This document shows, one piece after another, positions 49,527 through 61,076 of a DNA stretch of 64,000 bases (position 1 is the stretch's first letter; every line of letters begins with the position of its first letter). The position numbers and the translations under genes were made by a program. The notes under the pieces were generated by a model. That model saw nothing but the letters and a program-made list of their open reading frames with translations, made no database searches and was not told the DNA's origin. Origin of the DNA: Phaeoceros laevis (taxonomy: Eukaryota > Anthocerotophyta > Anthocerotopsida > Notothyladales); NCBI GenBank assembly GCA_049999765.1, contig JBNGIQ010009468.1, positions 1-64,000 of the forward strand, in the 5' to 3' direction.

Positions 49527-52493
49527 TCACTTCACGCATTTACCCCGTATCCAGCCGACTCTACTCTGCACGTTGTCGTAGACCACCAGTTGTCCTCGTA
49601 GGATGATGTCTGCAAGGTCAAAATAACAAAGGAACAAAGGAAAATGAGATTTCATCACTAAATTGCTGTTTTGCTTTGTGAAGATTCAGAAGAAGACCAG
49701 GAAGGTAGGAGGAGCTAGCTGGATCCTCTTACCACCAAGGATGCTGAAGCCCACACCGGTTGCTCTAGCATCCGCAATACCCAGGCACAAATTGCCCCGG
49801 GCCTGTAAGATTGCAACCATGTCACAAAACATGAATAACAAATCTCATCGAATTTCAGATCCAGAACATGACATAGCTCAATGAAATATACATACGCTGA
49901 TGAAAAGGTAGTTCTCTGGAGGGACAACCATCAACTTGCTGCTCATCGGCACCCACCTCGACACTCCACCGAAGCTAAGAGTCACAGTCTTGAAATATTT
50001 CGCTACATCTGCTACGGAACTGCCGAGTGGATACCTGGTCAGTCTCTGTTCATCCCTTCTGCATGGCAGTCGAGCAGCCGAGCAGCAGCACGAACCGAGA
50101 GCGTGATAACAACAAATCCACGTACCTGAAGGCAGTTGCACCTCGCCAGCACATAGACATGGTGTCATCTTCCACGGCTGCCACAAAGTCTGTCTGTAGG
50201 AGGCTCTCCCTCACCTGTCCAGTATCCAGTCAAAATTTTCAGTAAGTAAGACCTGTTCGCTGTTTGAATTTTAAGACTTACCTAGAAAACGATGAATCAT
50301 CCTAGCAGACTATCACAGTTGGAGGATTGGACGGAGCCTGACAAACAAGCATTCAATAACTAGCAAGCTACGACAGAAGGTTTCACCGCATACAGATGCA
50401 ACAAAGCCTTCGAACAAATCTGGCATCAGGAAAGAAAAAGAGGTGCCACTGTCGATTATAACGGTATGTTTCGAACTAGCAACTGTGCCTCTTTTTCCAT
50501 AATACACATTTTGAAGTTCCACAGAATAGTGTTGCCTGGAGAGGCAACTTGAAAACCTTTAGAATGGTCCCCAAATAGAAGCTCACAAACACAATGCGTG
50601 AACAAATGTGGAAATAACATGCAATTCCTACACCTAATATGTCCAGGTTAACGGAGACTGTTACTTTCAGACACAAGGAACAAGGAAAAATGTAGCAGAA
50701 ATAGGAAAGCATTCATACGCAGTAGGCTTGCCGATCATTGGGACCCATGTTATGCCACTGCTTGGTAGAAAGTTGTCCCCAAAGAACATGTATCCACCAC
50801 GTTCACCGGCTAAACAATGCCCCACAACATTCTTGAAAACTCCCTGTTGGGCTAATTGAGATGGCAATGAAGCAGGGGAGCTACCAAGGCCTATGATCCC
50901 ATCTGCCTTAGCTGGAGACGTCGCTAAGTTGCCCCGCTGATCATAACCGCATCTGCATCAACGGTAAATCCCTGCTTTTCAGAAATGGTAACTGATATCT
51001 CCTCGATCAGTCAATAGTAAACTCATGACCACCTCCTAGAGATCACAAGCTTCCAAGGGGTTACGCATCACCCGAATATAACTTTTTTCTCGATGAAGGT
51101 GCGGTTTGAGAGCTGGAGGCTTAGAGCATCGGCCACCAGAACTCCCATGGTAGAGCTTTTATCCACATAATTGAACACATAATCACACTGTCGAGAGTCC
51201 TCTGGGCAATCTGGTCCAGTTCTGCGAGTGACTTGCGCACATATTGGGTCGTTACAGCTCACAATGCCCTTTGAATTTGGGCTATACAAGGAGTGAGGAC
51301 CCTACAGTCACACAAGTGTGAGGTTGGCTCTGTCCCGAGGATCCCTGTTTAAATGCGAAACCTGCCAGTGAACCTGCACTGCGTAAATGGGAACACAACC
51401 ATTTACCTGAGCGCAACTTGTGCAAGGGGCGTCGCATTGCAGCCAGGTTAGGTCACTGCCTGAGTCCACATCCACAAAGTATGGTTTTTGTGGCTGCCCG
51501 ATATAAATTGTTGTGTAGTACAGTCTGTAGGAGATCAGACAACTGGTCAATCACAAGACAAAAACGTCCTGAAATCTTAGTCCATTTCAATCAACAATCT
51601 TCTATTTCAACGGATCAGGCAACTCTAAGTAGCAAGTGTCAGACTCCAGAATTGAACTTGAAGAATAAATCGCCGAATCCTATAGACTGGTCACCTACAG
51701 AGGACCCGAACCGACTTCTCAGATTTTCACAGCTGTAGACAACTAGAGGCAGCTGAAAACATCCTAAGACCTTCAACATCGTCGACATTTTGCCATCCTT
51801 ATTGACAGAAGCCAGCTCCTTCCTCAATACTCAAAACAAAGACTGAAAATCACAGCTGGCACTGCAATAGTCCTGCTGCTTCCTGTACTTGGCGGATGGG
51901 AGACTGGCTTACCCGTCTGGGAACAAGTTCCCTTTAACCGGCAAAAGTGCGGACGCGTTCCCGTGCCTGCTCACGGCTGCTAGTAAGGGCCGAACGACGC
52001 CTTTGGTCGTAGATGGAGGAATCCGGTCCCTGTTACGTGACAGATCTCTCGCGAAGAGAGTTTGCATGATGTTTGGCACTGAGATATTAGCCCCTACACC
52101 AGCTCCCTCAGCATACTTGTAAACCAGCGGAAATACTTGCAAAGCATCGTCCTCGTCCTCTTGGTCCTGCTCCTTGCTGAGCTTATCGAGCGAAGGGGCC
52201 TTGAACCATACCAAGCATGCCACGGCCAAAATGAGGGACAGCAGGAAAAAAATCCTGAATCTGCGTCTCGAATTACGGCGCCTCCAAGGGCCGACATTGG
52301 GACCGGTGTGCAAAGGCAGAGGCAACAATCCCCGGGTATCACTCTCAGTGTGCACCCGCTGCTGTGGCTCTGAGTGTGCGGGCACACCAGCATGTGCAGA
52401 AGTTGCCAGAAACTCCCACTGCTTCTTCCCATTCTCCGGATCTTCAGCTGTTGGAAGAGAAATGATAAGCACTGCCCTTGCCTCCGACCCCAT
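49527..52493 (-). CDS. Membrane-anchored plant aspartic protease (pepsin family A1, At1g49050-like)
   Basis: Nine exons join in frame: 52493-51913, 51524-51407, 51301-51072, 50952-50719, 50535-50394, 50214-50126, 50034-49896, 49802-49733 and 49609-49527, giving 561 residues. The N-terminus reads EARAVLIISLPTAEDPENGK, followed by an Arg cluster and one membrane span (IFFLLSLILAVACLVWF), so it is a type II membrane protein. The catalytic domain starts at GLYYTTIYIGQPQKPYFVDV. The first Asp motif is DSGSDLTWLQCDAPC (Ser replaces the usual Thr of DTGS) and the second is VIIDSGTSFSFL. Nepenthesin-like cysteines are present (SCNDPICAQ, DCPEDSRQCDYVF). The enzyme should cleave proteins at acidic pH in the secretory or vacuolar system; substrates are unknown. 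Codons upstream of 52493 are in frame, but the family's N-terminus supports this ATG. Confidence 0.92.
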
Positions 52494-54370
52494 GATCCTG
52501 ACCTTGTCCCCCGCGGTCGACCGAATTCTAATGCGCAAACACTAAATAGGCTCTACGGCTACATCCATCTCACAGGGCCAATTTTCGGGATGCCTTCCGT
52601 GCACATTGCATGCAAATGCAAAACAAATGAACATGCTCCATGCTCCATGCTCTTAAGCTGCCTACAAACTTACTGTGCAATTTGAATCCTCGACGGGGCG
52701 CAAGCACAGAAGTCTTCGGGGACTGAAGCAAAGTAGTCCTCAAGGGTTCAATCTCAGTTGTAGGGGCCCTCGGAGGTTGACGTACAGAGGTCTTCGGGGT
52801 CCATAACGTCTCAGGACTCTCTATGGAGGACTGGTGAAGGTGAGGTGGGGAGGGAGCAATAGCATTCATGAGACTCCAATTCTTGTGACAAGCTTGGCGG
52901 GGAAACGCAACAGAAAGGGAGATCTAGAGGATCAAAACAGCTAAGAGCAACAAGAGAGAAGCGCAGCGCAGAATTCCCACACGCTGGAAAGGAAGCTGGA
53001 CAAGCCAGCGCACAGGTCACAACCCCTGATTTCCGCACAATCCATTGCAACTTCTGGCAGTACTCAGCAGGAAAGATGACGCGGCTCCAACTCCGGGCAA
53101 GCCGGGCGAGGCCAAAAATCCTAACACTACTCGCATTTTCCAGTCCTGAGCACTCCTTGGCGGGGGAAGGGGAAGGGAAGGGGGGAGAGCTGGACCGAGC
53201 AGGCAGGAAGGTGCCCGCTAACACCATGGAAGCTTCAGGAGCACAAGGTGGAGCGTCAGGCCAATTTCAATACAGGCGAAACTTCAGTTCGGCACAATTG
53301 GCAAAAGGGTCTCTTCGGGCGGAAGCGTTCAGGGACGGTTCCGGTCCCCTTGATTGGTCGCCTGACGTGCCAAATATGTACAGTACAGTACAGTAGGCCT
53401 AGATTTGGATAGTCGCGACCAGTTGGACGTCTTTACGTGGACGACAAGTTGAATTGCGAGTGAAAGTTGAAGCAATGTAGCCGATACGAGTCATACGACG
53501 CTAGTCTCTTAAGGACAAATACAAATAAAAAGTACAGTGGTATCTCACAGAAAAAAATCATATTAGTAAAAACATATCATTCAATCTGTGCTTGGGTCCA
53601 CTAGGCTCCCACTTACTGTAACAGCCAGCCAAGACGAGGGAAGGATTACATAAGCATCCTTTCCAAGATGGGGGAGACAAGCATCCAGAATTGCGCCCTC
53701 AAGAGGACGGCAGTTAGCATAGGGCTAGCTAATTAGCTAACCTATACAGTTAAAAGGAACTCGGGTCAATACTACTAGAACGAGTCATGAGCGGTGGAAC
53801 GACCCAGCAGGGACGGAGGGACTGCAGTTAGCATAAGGCTTGCTGCTTGTACAGTTTAAGAGGAACTCGAGACAATGTTCTAAGATTAGTAAGGAACGGT
53901 GTAAGGAACTAGCAGGGACGGAAGCCGTCGGGGCTCAACGGGCTTCCACGCGCGGCTACTAATCTCACCCCTAACACCCCTCTCACGCATGCACGACAGC
54001 AGCCTTCAAATGTCCATGACAATCGGAACACAGTTATTTCTGGGGAAGACAGCACACATGCCATCAAACTCTTTTTGAAGGAAGCAGGAAGTACCTGAGT
54101 AATTAGGCAACGACTAGGACGGCATTGAAGGCCAGGGTTGCAATCAGACGGAGGCCATGGATTGCTGAAAGTTTTGAAACACTACTGTGCACATACAAGT
54201 AGGTATCGGACTAGTCGCTGGTGATGTCAGCAAATTCACATGTGAATGTGTGACGATTGCTCCAGTCTCTTGTCTTTCGAACTCTCAAAACTATTTGTAC
54301 AAAAAAGAATGCAAAACCAATTTCTGTACAGCTGACTAGGAAGGTCAGACATCCGGCTTAACCAAACAGG
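52494..54370. other. Spacer with leader sequence and a ~115-bp duplication
   Basis: At about 52570-52869 the minus strand has a Pro/Ser-rich frame that could be 5' leader or an upstream ORF of the protease gene. I do not call it a gene. The rest holds the duplication at 53706-53935 and no coding signal. Confidence 0.4.
53706..53935. repeat. Imperfect ~115-bp direct duplication
   Basis: Two copies (about 53706-53820 and 53824-53935) each run from GCAGTTAGCATA through a TACAGTTnAnAGGAACTCG block to AGCAGGGACGGA, with indels. Confidence 0.7.
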
Positions 54371-55779
54371 CTACTTCACAATCTTCGCAATAACACGGCA
54401 TGAAGTCCACGCGGCCACGGCAGCAGCCCTTATGACCACCGGATGCTGGTAGACTCTGCAGTCCAAAAAAACAGAAATGTGGTTACGGCAACAGCAAGCC
54501 AACCAAAACTTCTGGAAAAGAAGTGAAAGAAGCTTCATCAGTATCTTGCTTCAGTGCTACTCTCAAGTTGGAGAGCTTACCCCACAATCGTAGCACCCCA
54601 TGAAGCTAAAGTATAACAAATTTTGCTCGCATCCCAGATCTTCCTAAGCCTTCCCTTGTTTTGAGCGGTTGCAAATGCTTTGGCTAGGGCTACAAAACAT
54701 TCAGAGTCCATCAGCCCAGGTTTTAACATTGCAAGCACCCCAATGATCACCAACGGACTAAACGCTTACTTTCCTGCAGCTCCTGTGGAGACATACTCTG
54801 CAAAGTAAAGAGACAGGTCAGCGTTTATGTCCATAACGATGTCCGAGTTGGCATCACCCCATGGACTTTTGATTAGCCGTTCCAATCTTTGCCGTTTTCA
54901 GGAATAGGTCATCTAAACATGCGACACAGAATACCTTTGCCTGAGGAATGGAGATCATGTACGTTGCAACACAGTTGGCGATGCCATCCACGATATCATC
55001 TTGCGTGACAATGAAGTAACCACTTGCGCCCAGCTTGTCCTGCTCTTCCTTCAGCTCACCAATCATGTCACCTTCAGACACTAGAAGCCATTCACTGCGC
55101 TCTTCTGCAGGTGTTGCCAGTGCTGTAGTTTCTGGAGGCAATACATTGTAATCAGCCGCACCTTTCCATACCAGAAAGGGAACACAGCTTCAGTCAGCAG
55201 CACGAAAAGTACTTCTGGGCACCACCTAAGGACTTAAAGACACGTCCAACCTTCGCCTCCGGCACTGGTACAAGTTGATAGAGTGGACGCGTTGGAGCCC
55301 TCAGCCTTCATTGAGTTGAGCTTGCTAAGGAACGAGGGAGACTCCACTTTCATTCTCAACTGATTGAACAACTAGAAACAATAGAACGCTGCTTAGGACC
55401 CGCTCTATCCTTCGCTAAGAGTTCAGTGCCTCTTCTAGCAAGTGGGCGGACCCGGACAGGCAACAGCAGGGCTCGAAGTGCTTACTTCTGCAGCACCACT
55501 ACCCGACGAGGGCAAGGAAGCAACACCAGCCTTCGCAAATATATGTCCATCCGCCAATACCTCGTGATACAACTCGACAATGCCCCGCAGTCGCTCATTC
55601 TCCGCTCGCTCGCGTGCCAGGGCACTTTCTACTTCCACACATCCCTGATACACAGTAACGACTTCCTGAGCAACATGTTCTGTGTTGTTACGTCGGCGCT
55701 CAACAGCCTCCCACGCTAGTTCTGCAACCTCTGCCACCGTGACCACGGCTTCCACCCCGTGATGCAAAGACACCACCAT
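54371..55779 (-). CDS. Conserved plant protein of unknown function, C-terminal helical/membrane domain
   Basis: Six exons join in frame: 55779-55486, 55371-55251, 55131-54935, 54797-54770, 54689-54581 and 54455-54371, giving 277 residues. The N-terminal part is a helical coiled coil (RERAENERLRGIVELYHEVL). The middle has MKVESPSFLSKLNSMKAEG and the segment SGYFIVTQDDIVDGIANCVA, followed by SMSPQELQETLAKAFATAQ. The end (LRKIWDASKICYTLASWGAT, then GVYQHPVVIRAAAVAAWTSC) looks like two amphipathic or membrane-associated helices. I recognise this layout as a widespread plant protein without a known role, but cannot name the family. Exon phases all agree and the frame uses the first ATG. Confidence 0.7.
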
Positions 55780-56799
55780 AGCTCCCAATCAGTTCAATTC
55801 CCTTCAACTACATCTACAGCTCCTAGTCAAGTCTTATCTCCCAGCCACCCCAGATGAAGCGGAGCTTGAGAATTCCGACGGGCTACCCAACTTGTTGCAA
55901 CAACTTGATTCAGAAACTCGCGACGGCCTTAACTAGTCTACGATAGCTTTACACGCCATCTGTTTAACCCTTAACCCTTAAGGGCCCAGGCGTGTAAACC
56001 CCCGTTACTTTTCGCGGCTTCGCTCTCCCGGGGCCCCGATCCCATAACGGGTCCTAGTTTGTCCCGTTCTATTTTGTGGCTTTTCTTTTGTCCGGTTGGG
56101 AGCCTCAAAGTACGGAGTTCCCTATGTCGTTGGATAGAGCTGGATGCGCTCTATCTAACCATATAAAATTTTAATTATTTTAAAAACATTGCATGTGTAA
56201 TTATTTTCAGAATGGTGGGCAGGGACAAAACCGGCCATAATATGGCCTGTGGGGTCATTAAGGGTTAAGAGCCCGGGGTTTCGAAACCCATGAAACTTCC
56301 GTTACAGGGCGTGAAATGGCCGGCTTGAAAGTCGGCCATCAAAGTAACTTTTTCATGGAGAACGGGGCCGTCAGCACCCCGTTGTGCGATTGTTGCTTGC
56401 TGGCCGCCAGCAGCGGCCTCCGGCCTCAAGTAAAGAGATTGATAGCTTGATCCGGCATCAGCACGACGTCACCTTTCTAACACACCATATAAAGCAATAA
56501 ACACCATATAAAGCAATAAACATAGGAGAAAGTAGGAGAAAGTAGAAAGCATCGTAAACGGGACCCAACTGGATCGTAAACGGGACCCAACTGGACTTTT
56601 TTGTCCGGTTGGGCTCTTAAGGGTTAACCAGCCCTGGCGTCCTTTGTTAGGTCTGGCAGCTGGAATGTGAGCGGCACCTCCAAACCTACCAGCCTTTAAT
56701 AAAATTTGCGACACAGTAACGTGCCCCCCTAACTAGTTCTCTCCTTAATATTGGAACAATCTCGCCGAAAGCCTACAATGGCATGAAACTTAGCTCCTC
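55780..56799. other. Spacer with a TTAA-bounded palindromic element
   Basis: Between the unknown gene (-) and the 3' end of WDR75 (-). Almost all structure comes from the candidate MITE at 55971-56627. No gene. Confidence 0.5.
55971..56627. mobile_element. Candidate piggyBac-like MITE (TTAA-flanked inverted termini), possibly composite
   Basis: The left end is TTAACCCTTAAGGGCCCAGG and the right end GGGCTCTTAAGGGTTAA. These are inverted relative to each other and bounded by TTAA, the target site duplicated by piggyBac transposases. An internal junction at about 56257-56275 (TTAAGGGTTAAGAGCCCGGG) could be the shared end of two nested or adjacent elements. GTCCGGTTGGG occurs twice (about 56090 and 56602), and the related inverse GACAAAACCGG occurs at 56223. 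No transposase frame is present, so it would be non-autonomous. The assignment rests on termini only. Confidence 0.4.
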
Positions 56800-59700
56800 C
56801 TATTGCCCAGTTTGTTTGTCCAAGATGGAATCTACGAAGGGCAGGCCTATTTTACTCAATGGGGGGAGGACATGAGAAGGCGAGTTGAAGATGTCTCCCC
56901 ATGGTCTGTTCCCTTTGATTCTGGACACCTCAAGGCCTTCTGGTTGCGACCTTCTTGACTGCTGCTGCTTGCCGTACATGGCAACGAAGGCAGAGGGAGC
57001 CGCCTCCTCATGCAAGGACTTGTCATCAGCCTTGAGCACAATCTCCGTTTCGTCGTCTACTCGACTGTAAGGGTCTAGAATGACGAACTCTCTTGTCTCA
57101 ACTGAGACAAGAAGCTTGCTTCCCACTGTCAACTTTGCATTTTCGTGCTTGTCTTCCGCCGGAAGCAAACAGGATGGTAAGAACGTGATATTACCTTCTC
57201 GACCCTGGTGACACAAAAAGTGGTAGTAAGTAAAAAGAAAAAAAACTCAGCGGACCTAACCAAAAGCACATCTGGGCACTTACATCATCGATACTCCAAA
57301 CGGCAATGGGAGAAGATCTAGCAACATTGAAAACAGCAACCACCCTGCTTAATTTCCCCTTCCCACTGCTAGGGCTTTTATTTGCTGTCGCGATGATGAC
57401 GGCAAAATGGGGACTAATGGGATCCACTGCGAGAGCTGCAAAGCAACTTTGGGCTGAGCAAAAGACTCAACATACTCTTGCAAGAGAAAGTCTACAACTG
57501 GCAAAAGCGGACGACCTTTACCTTCTGCTTTAAAATTGTAAACTCGTCGGATTCTGAGGGTCTGCAAGTTCCATACAACTACATTCCCCTTCTCGCTTGA
57601 CAGGCCTACCATGTGTCGAGACTTGGAAATAAAAGCCATTGACGACATTGGCTGATGAAACCACCACGCACAACCAAACACGAGTTCAAACTCCCTTCAT
57701 ATTTAGCTGTCAAAACAAATTCGTACATCAAACTTGTACCACCTAAGAAATTTGCATGCATTACAAACCTGTGGAGGAGCTGAAGTCAACACAGTCACTA
57801 GCCCGTTGGTGATGGGATTCCACAGGGTAACAAATTCCTCAGCCGCTATGGCAAGAACAGACCCATCAGCCGAGAAGGAGGCACAGAGAATAGGTCTTTC
57901 TCTGCAGTTGCAAGATTGGAAGTTAAAGCAAAGACCCACCCAGACAGTACGACAGAATAGGTAAGTCCAGGTACAGTCAGAACAAAGGGGCACCTGTATG
58001 AACCCACTGATCGACACCCCCATCTGAAGACATGGTCCTCCCCTGGAGATCCTACTTTCCTGTCCTGAACCCATACCTGGAAGCAGTTTTCATAGATTTC
58101 AGAGCAAAATAATGGAATTTCAGGAGGCAAAACTACCAGCACGAGATAGTTCATTATGTACCTTGAATTCAGCAGGGGACAGCATGCAGCTGACCACCAT
58201 ATGCTTCCGAGTATGATAAGCAAGTGCTGAGATTTCTGCACTGTTTGCACATAGCTCATCAGCCCACAAACTGACTGATGGATATGAATGCCACAACAAC
58301 TCTTGATGAAAGCACCGCAAAATAGGACATGAAAAGCAAGCTAGCTTCAGCATGAAACTCTCAAGCCCTTGCCACACCTCCCAGCTTCACCAGGTAACAA
58401 CACCCCCTGTCTCTCCTTCCATTAAGCACCTCGTCTTAACTAAGATAGAAGGCATCACCTGCTCTCATTAACAATAGTGTTCTCAGTGTATCTCAGGTTG
58501 CCAGTCTCTCGATCCCAGAATTTCAAATGTGATGAGCCTCCAAGCCCTTCTTCAGACAATCTGGAATCTACAGTAACCATCACCATGCCATCGGAGGAGA
58601 AGACCACATGGCTTACCGTTGCCTGGATTAAGTCAATTGTTGCATCAGTACATACACATCCAAGGCCGTCTGAAATTCAACCAGAATGCCGCTAAAAACT
58701 ACACAGCAAGGACAATACCGTGAGTGGCGAGGGACCTTTCGACTTCTCTGGAACAGGTAGATAATTTCTCGAACACACTTGGATCTGTTAAACAAAGACC
58801 TCTTTTATTGTGAGAACTAATGACTCCCACAGAAGACTGCAGTAGCATACTTCTCAGTGCACGAATCCTGTTAAAGCAAAATTTGCAAACCATATGTACA
58901 AAGCCTACCTCAGTGACATGCCGATCGTGTACAATATCATAGAACTGGATGGACAAATTTTCCGTGGGAAGCACCATTTTTCCTTCACTGGGCTCGATAA
59001 CAACTCCTGCCTTCCTGATGAAACCTGTGCCAAGTTGTTGAATGGCAGGAGGCTGGTCACACAAAAGCGCAGCATCAAGAATCTGTCAACAATCTGCCAT
59101 TTGCTCCTGGGAAGATAGACACTGATATACCTTGATACCTTGAATGCCTCTCTCCACACTCCTGCTCCCAATGTTTACTAACAATATAGAATTGTCTGCA
59201 CATGATACCTGTGATTCAACAAAAACAAAAAGGTCCATGAAAAGTTCCCTCCCTACATTTCAAGATATTTAACTAGGAGGCAAGGCGGGGTAAGTGATCC
59301 TCACAGAAAAAACTGTCGGATCAGGTGAATTGGCAATAAAGAAGAGGGGCCCGCCAAGTCGTGGAAGAAAATCCTTGTTTCCAGTCTCAACTTGCCAAAC
59401 GACCAATACAGCTTCCAAACCCCCTACAAAACCCACAATCCTTAACTACTTGCACTGATGCTGCCACCGTTGCATGTCTTGTCAAATAATATCAGTATGC
59501 ATAAATACCTGAGATCAGATACACTCCATCAGCAGAAAATGTGAGGAACTTCACTTCATGCGAATGCCAATGGTATGTGGTCAATGCTTCTGCATCATCA
59601 TGCTTGTTGGCCCTTTCCCTTTGACCAGGACTATCACCATGTTTCCTTTTCGACCCTTTCGTTGGTGCTCCAGGGTCAGCACCAAACGTGCCTTCTCCTA

Positions 59701-60698
59701 TGTTCTGCCACAGCAGAATTCTGCCAGTCTCATCGCCGGCAGCCACCACAGTTTCGGTTGGATCAAAAGCCAAAACTTTGAGAGCCCTGACATGGTGCAA
59801 CAGCGTGACCGCAACAGCACTTGCATTGCCAACGGATTTGTTAGGTACCCTCCACACCCAAATTTTGTTGTTGTCGACCATCCCAACAAGGCCGCCAGAT
59901 GGACTTGCCTCCAACAACCTGGTGGGAGCAGTCTGAAATTCGGTTGCATGTCAGCAAAGGCGTCGTCACCCACTTTGGTATACTAGAATCAGTCCATGGA
60001 TCAGATGACTGACTGCTCTGTCATAGTGTTTGCTACGCTCACCTTCGCCAAGAAGCCTGGTATGGGTGTGGAGTTAGTCAGGTTGTGCAAAAGAATTCGC
60101 CCTCGCCATTTCACATTCTCAGCTTCTGCCTCAGCTTCTGAAGACTTCTTCGTATACTCCACAGACAGAAAGGCAACAACAGCTTTGGCATTTTTTGAGG
60201 GTGCAGAAATAGCCGGAATCACCTGTGATGCGACATCAGAGTAAATGATCCAATACGAAGTTTTCTTTACGTACAACCACAAACTCCCCGATATCCTACT
60301 ACGCACCATTGAAATTATGGGGTGTCCAACATCGACTGTTCTGATGCTCACACCAGTCCCGAAGTCCCAGAGACGAACTGTGCCATCGAGGGATGAAGTC
60401 CATGCCTGACTGTGGGAGGACTTCGCAGAACCCGAAAACCGCACAACTGAGATGCTAGTCACCTCGTCTGTATGCCCATGCAGCTTAGTGACCTGATATC
60501 CGTTTCAGTGGCGTAAGTTCAACACCTCAGATGCCGGCTGGCAATTGCGCAAACGAAAAGCAACCACAGAGCACCCACCAAAAGGCTCGTCACAACACTA
60601 TAGACTGACACGGCACTTCCAGTGCAGACAAGCAGAAGCTTCCCATCGACTGAGAACACAGGCCTGTAATCAATCAGACTAGCGCCCCCGAGTATCAT
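56800..60698 (-). CDS. WDR75/UTP17 homologue, U3 small-subunit processome WD-repeat protein
   Basis: About a dozen exons run from a likely ATG at 60698 to the TAG at 56800. Early WD repeats include IDYRPVFSVDGKLLLVCTG, TKLHGHTDEVTSISVVRFS and TSSLDGTVRLWDFGTG. Mid-protein are VLAFDPTETVVAAGDETGRI, TTYHWHSHEVKFLTFSADGV and a FLPRLGGPLFFI-like segment. Later blades include CASFSADGSVLAIAAEEFVT, MSSMAFISKSRHMVGLSSEK and VDPISPHFAVIIATANKS. It ends SPSHVLPPLSKIGLPFVDSI, typical of this family. WDR75 (yeast Nan1/Utp17) belongs to the t-UTP subcomplex that supports rDNA transcription and pre-18S processing in the nucleolus. The start codon is the first ATG before the first blade. An open frame extends further upstream, so an extra 5' exon is possible. 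It diverges from the augmin gene. Confidence 0.82.
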
Positions 60699-61076
60699 TC
60701 TCGCAGCGTCGCGCAGCCCACGCACATCGACGAGCTTGCGCTTGCCAGCCCTAAAATCGACGTGACTTACGTCCCAGGTCCGAAAGTTTGCACCGATGAC
60801 CTACTCCTCTTGGGAGATTGCAACTCATTCAAGATAGACTAGTTACTCCGTCCCAAGAGTGAGAGCAAAGCAATAGTGATAGTTGCAGGTAGTAGATACT
60901 GTTGCAGGTTGGTGAAGGACCTCTCGTATATAGGCGGAGCATATTGCTCTTGGCCATAAAATTTTAGTTTAATTCTTAACGTTGAAGCTTCCAACTTAGG
61001 AAGCACGTTTTGAACGATCGTCATGGAGCTGGTGGCAAGGTTGTGCTAAGTCGCGCAGGTGCAGATTGAGGGCGTC
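60699..61076. promoter_or_regulatory. Divergent promoter region between WDR75 and AUG6
   Basis: About 380 bp separate the two divergent start codons, so core promoters of both genes must lie here or in their leaders. No individual motif is claimed. Confidence 0.4.

Noticed and set aside
52570-52869. First coding exon of the aspartic protease
   Set aside because: The Pro/Ser-rich frame does not join to a family-like sequence, and the ATG at 52493 already gives the expected N-terminus.
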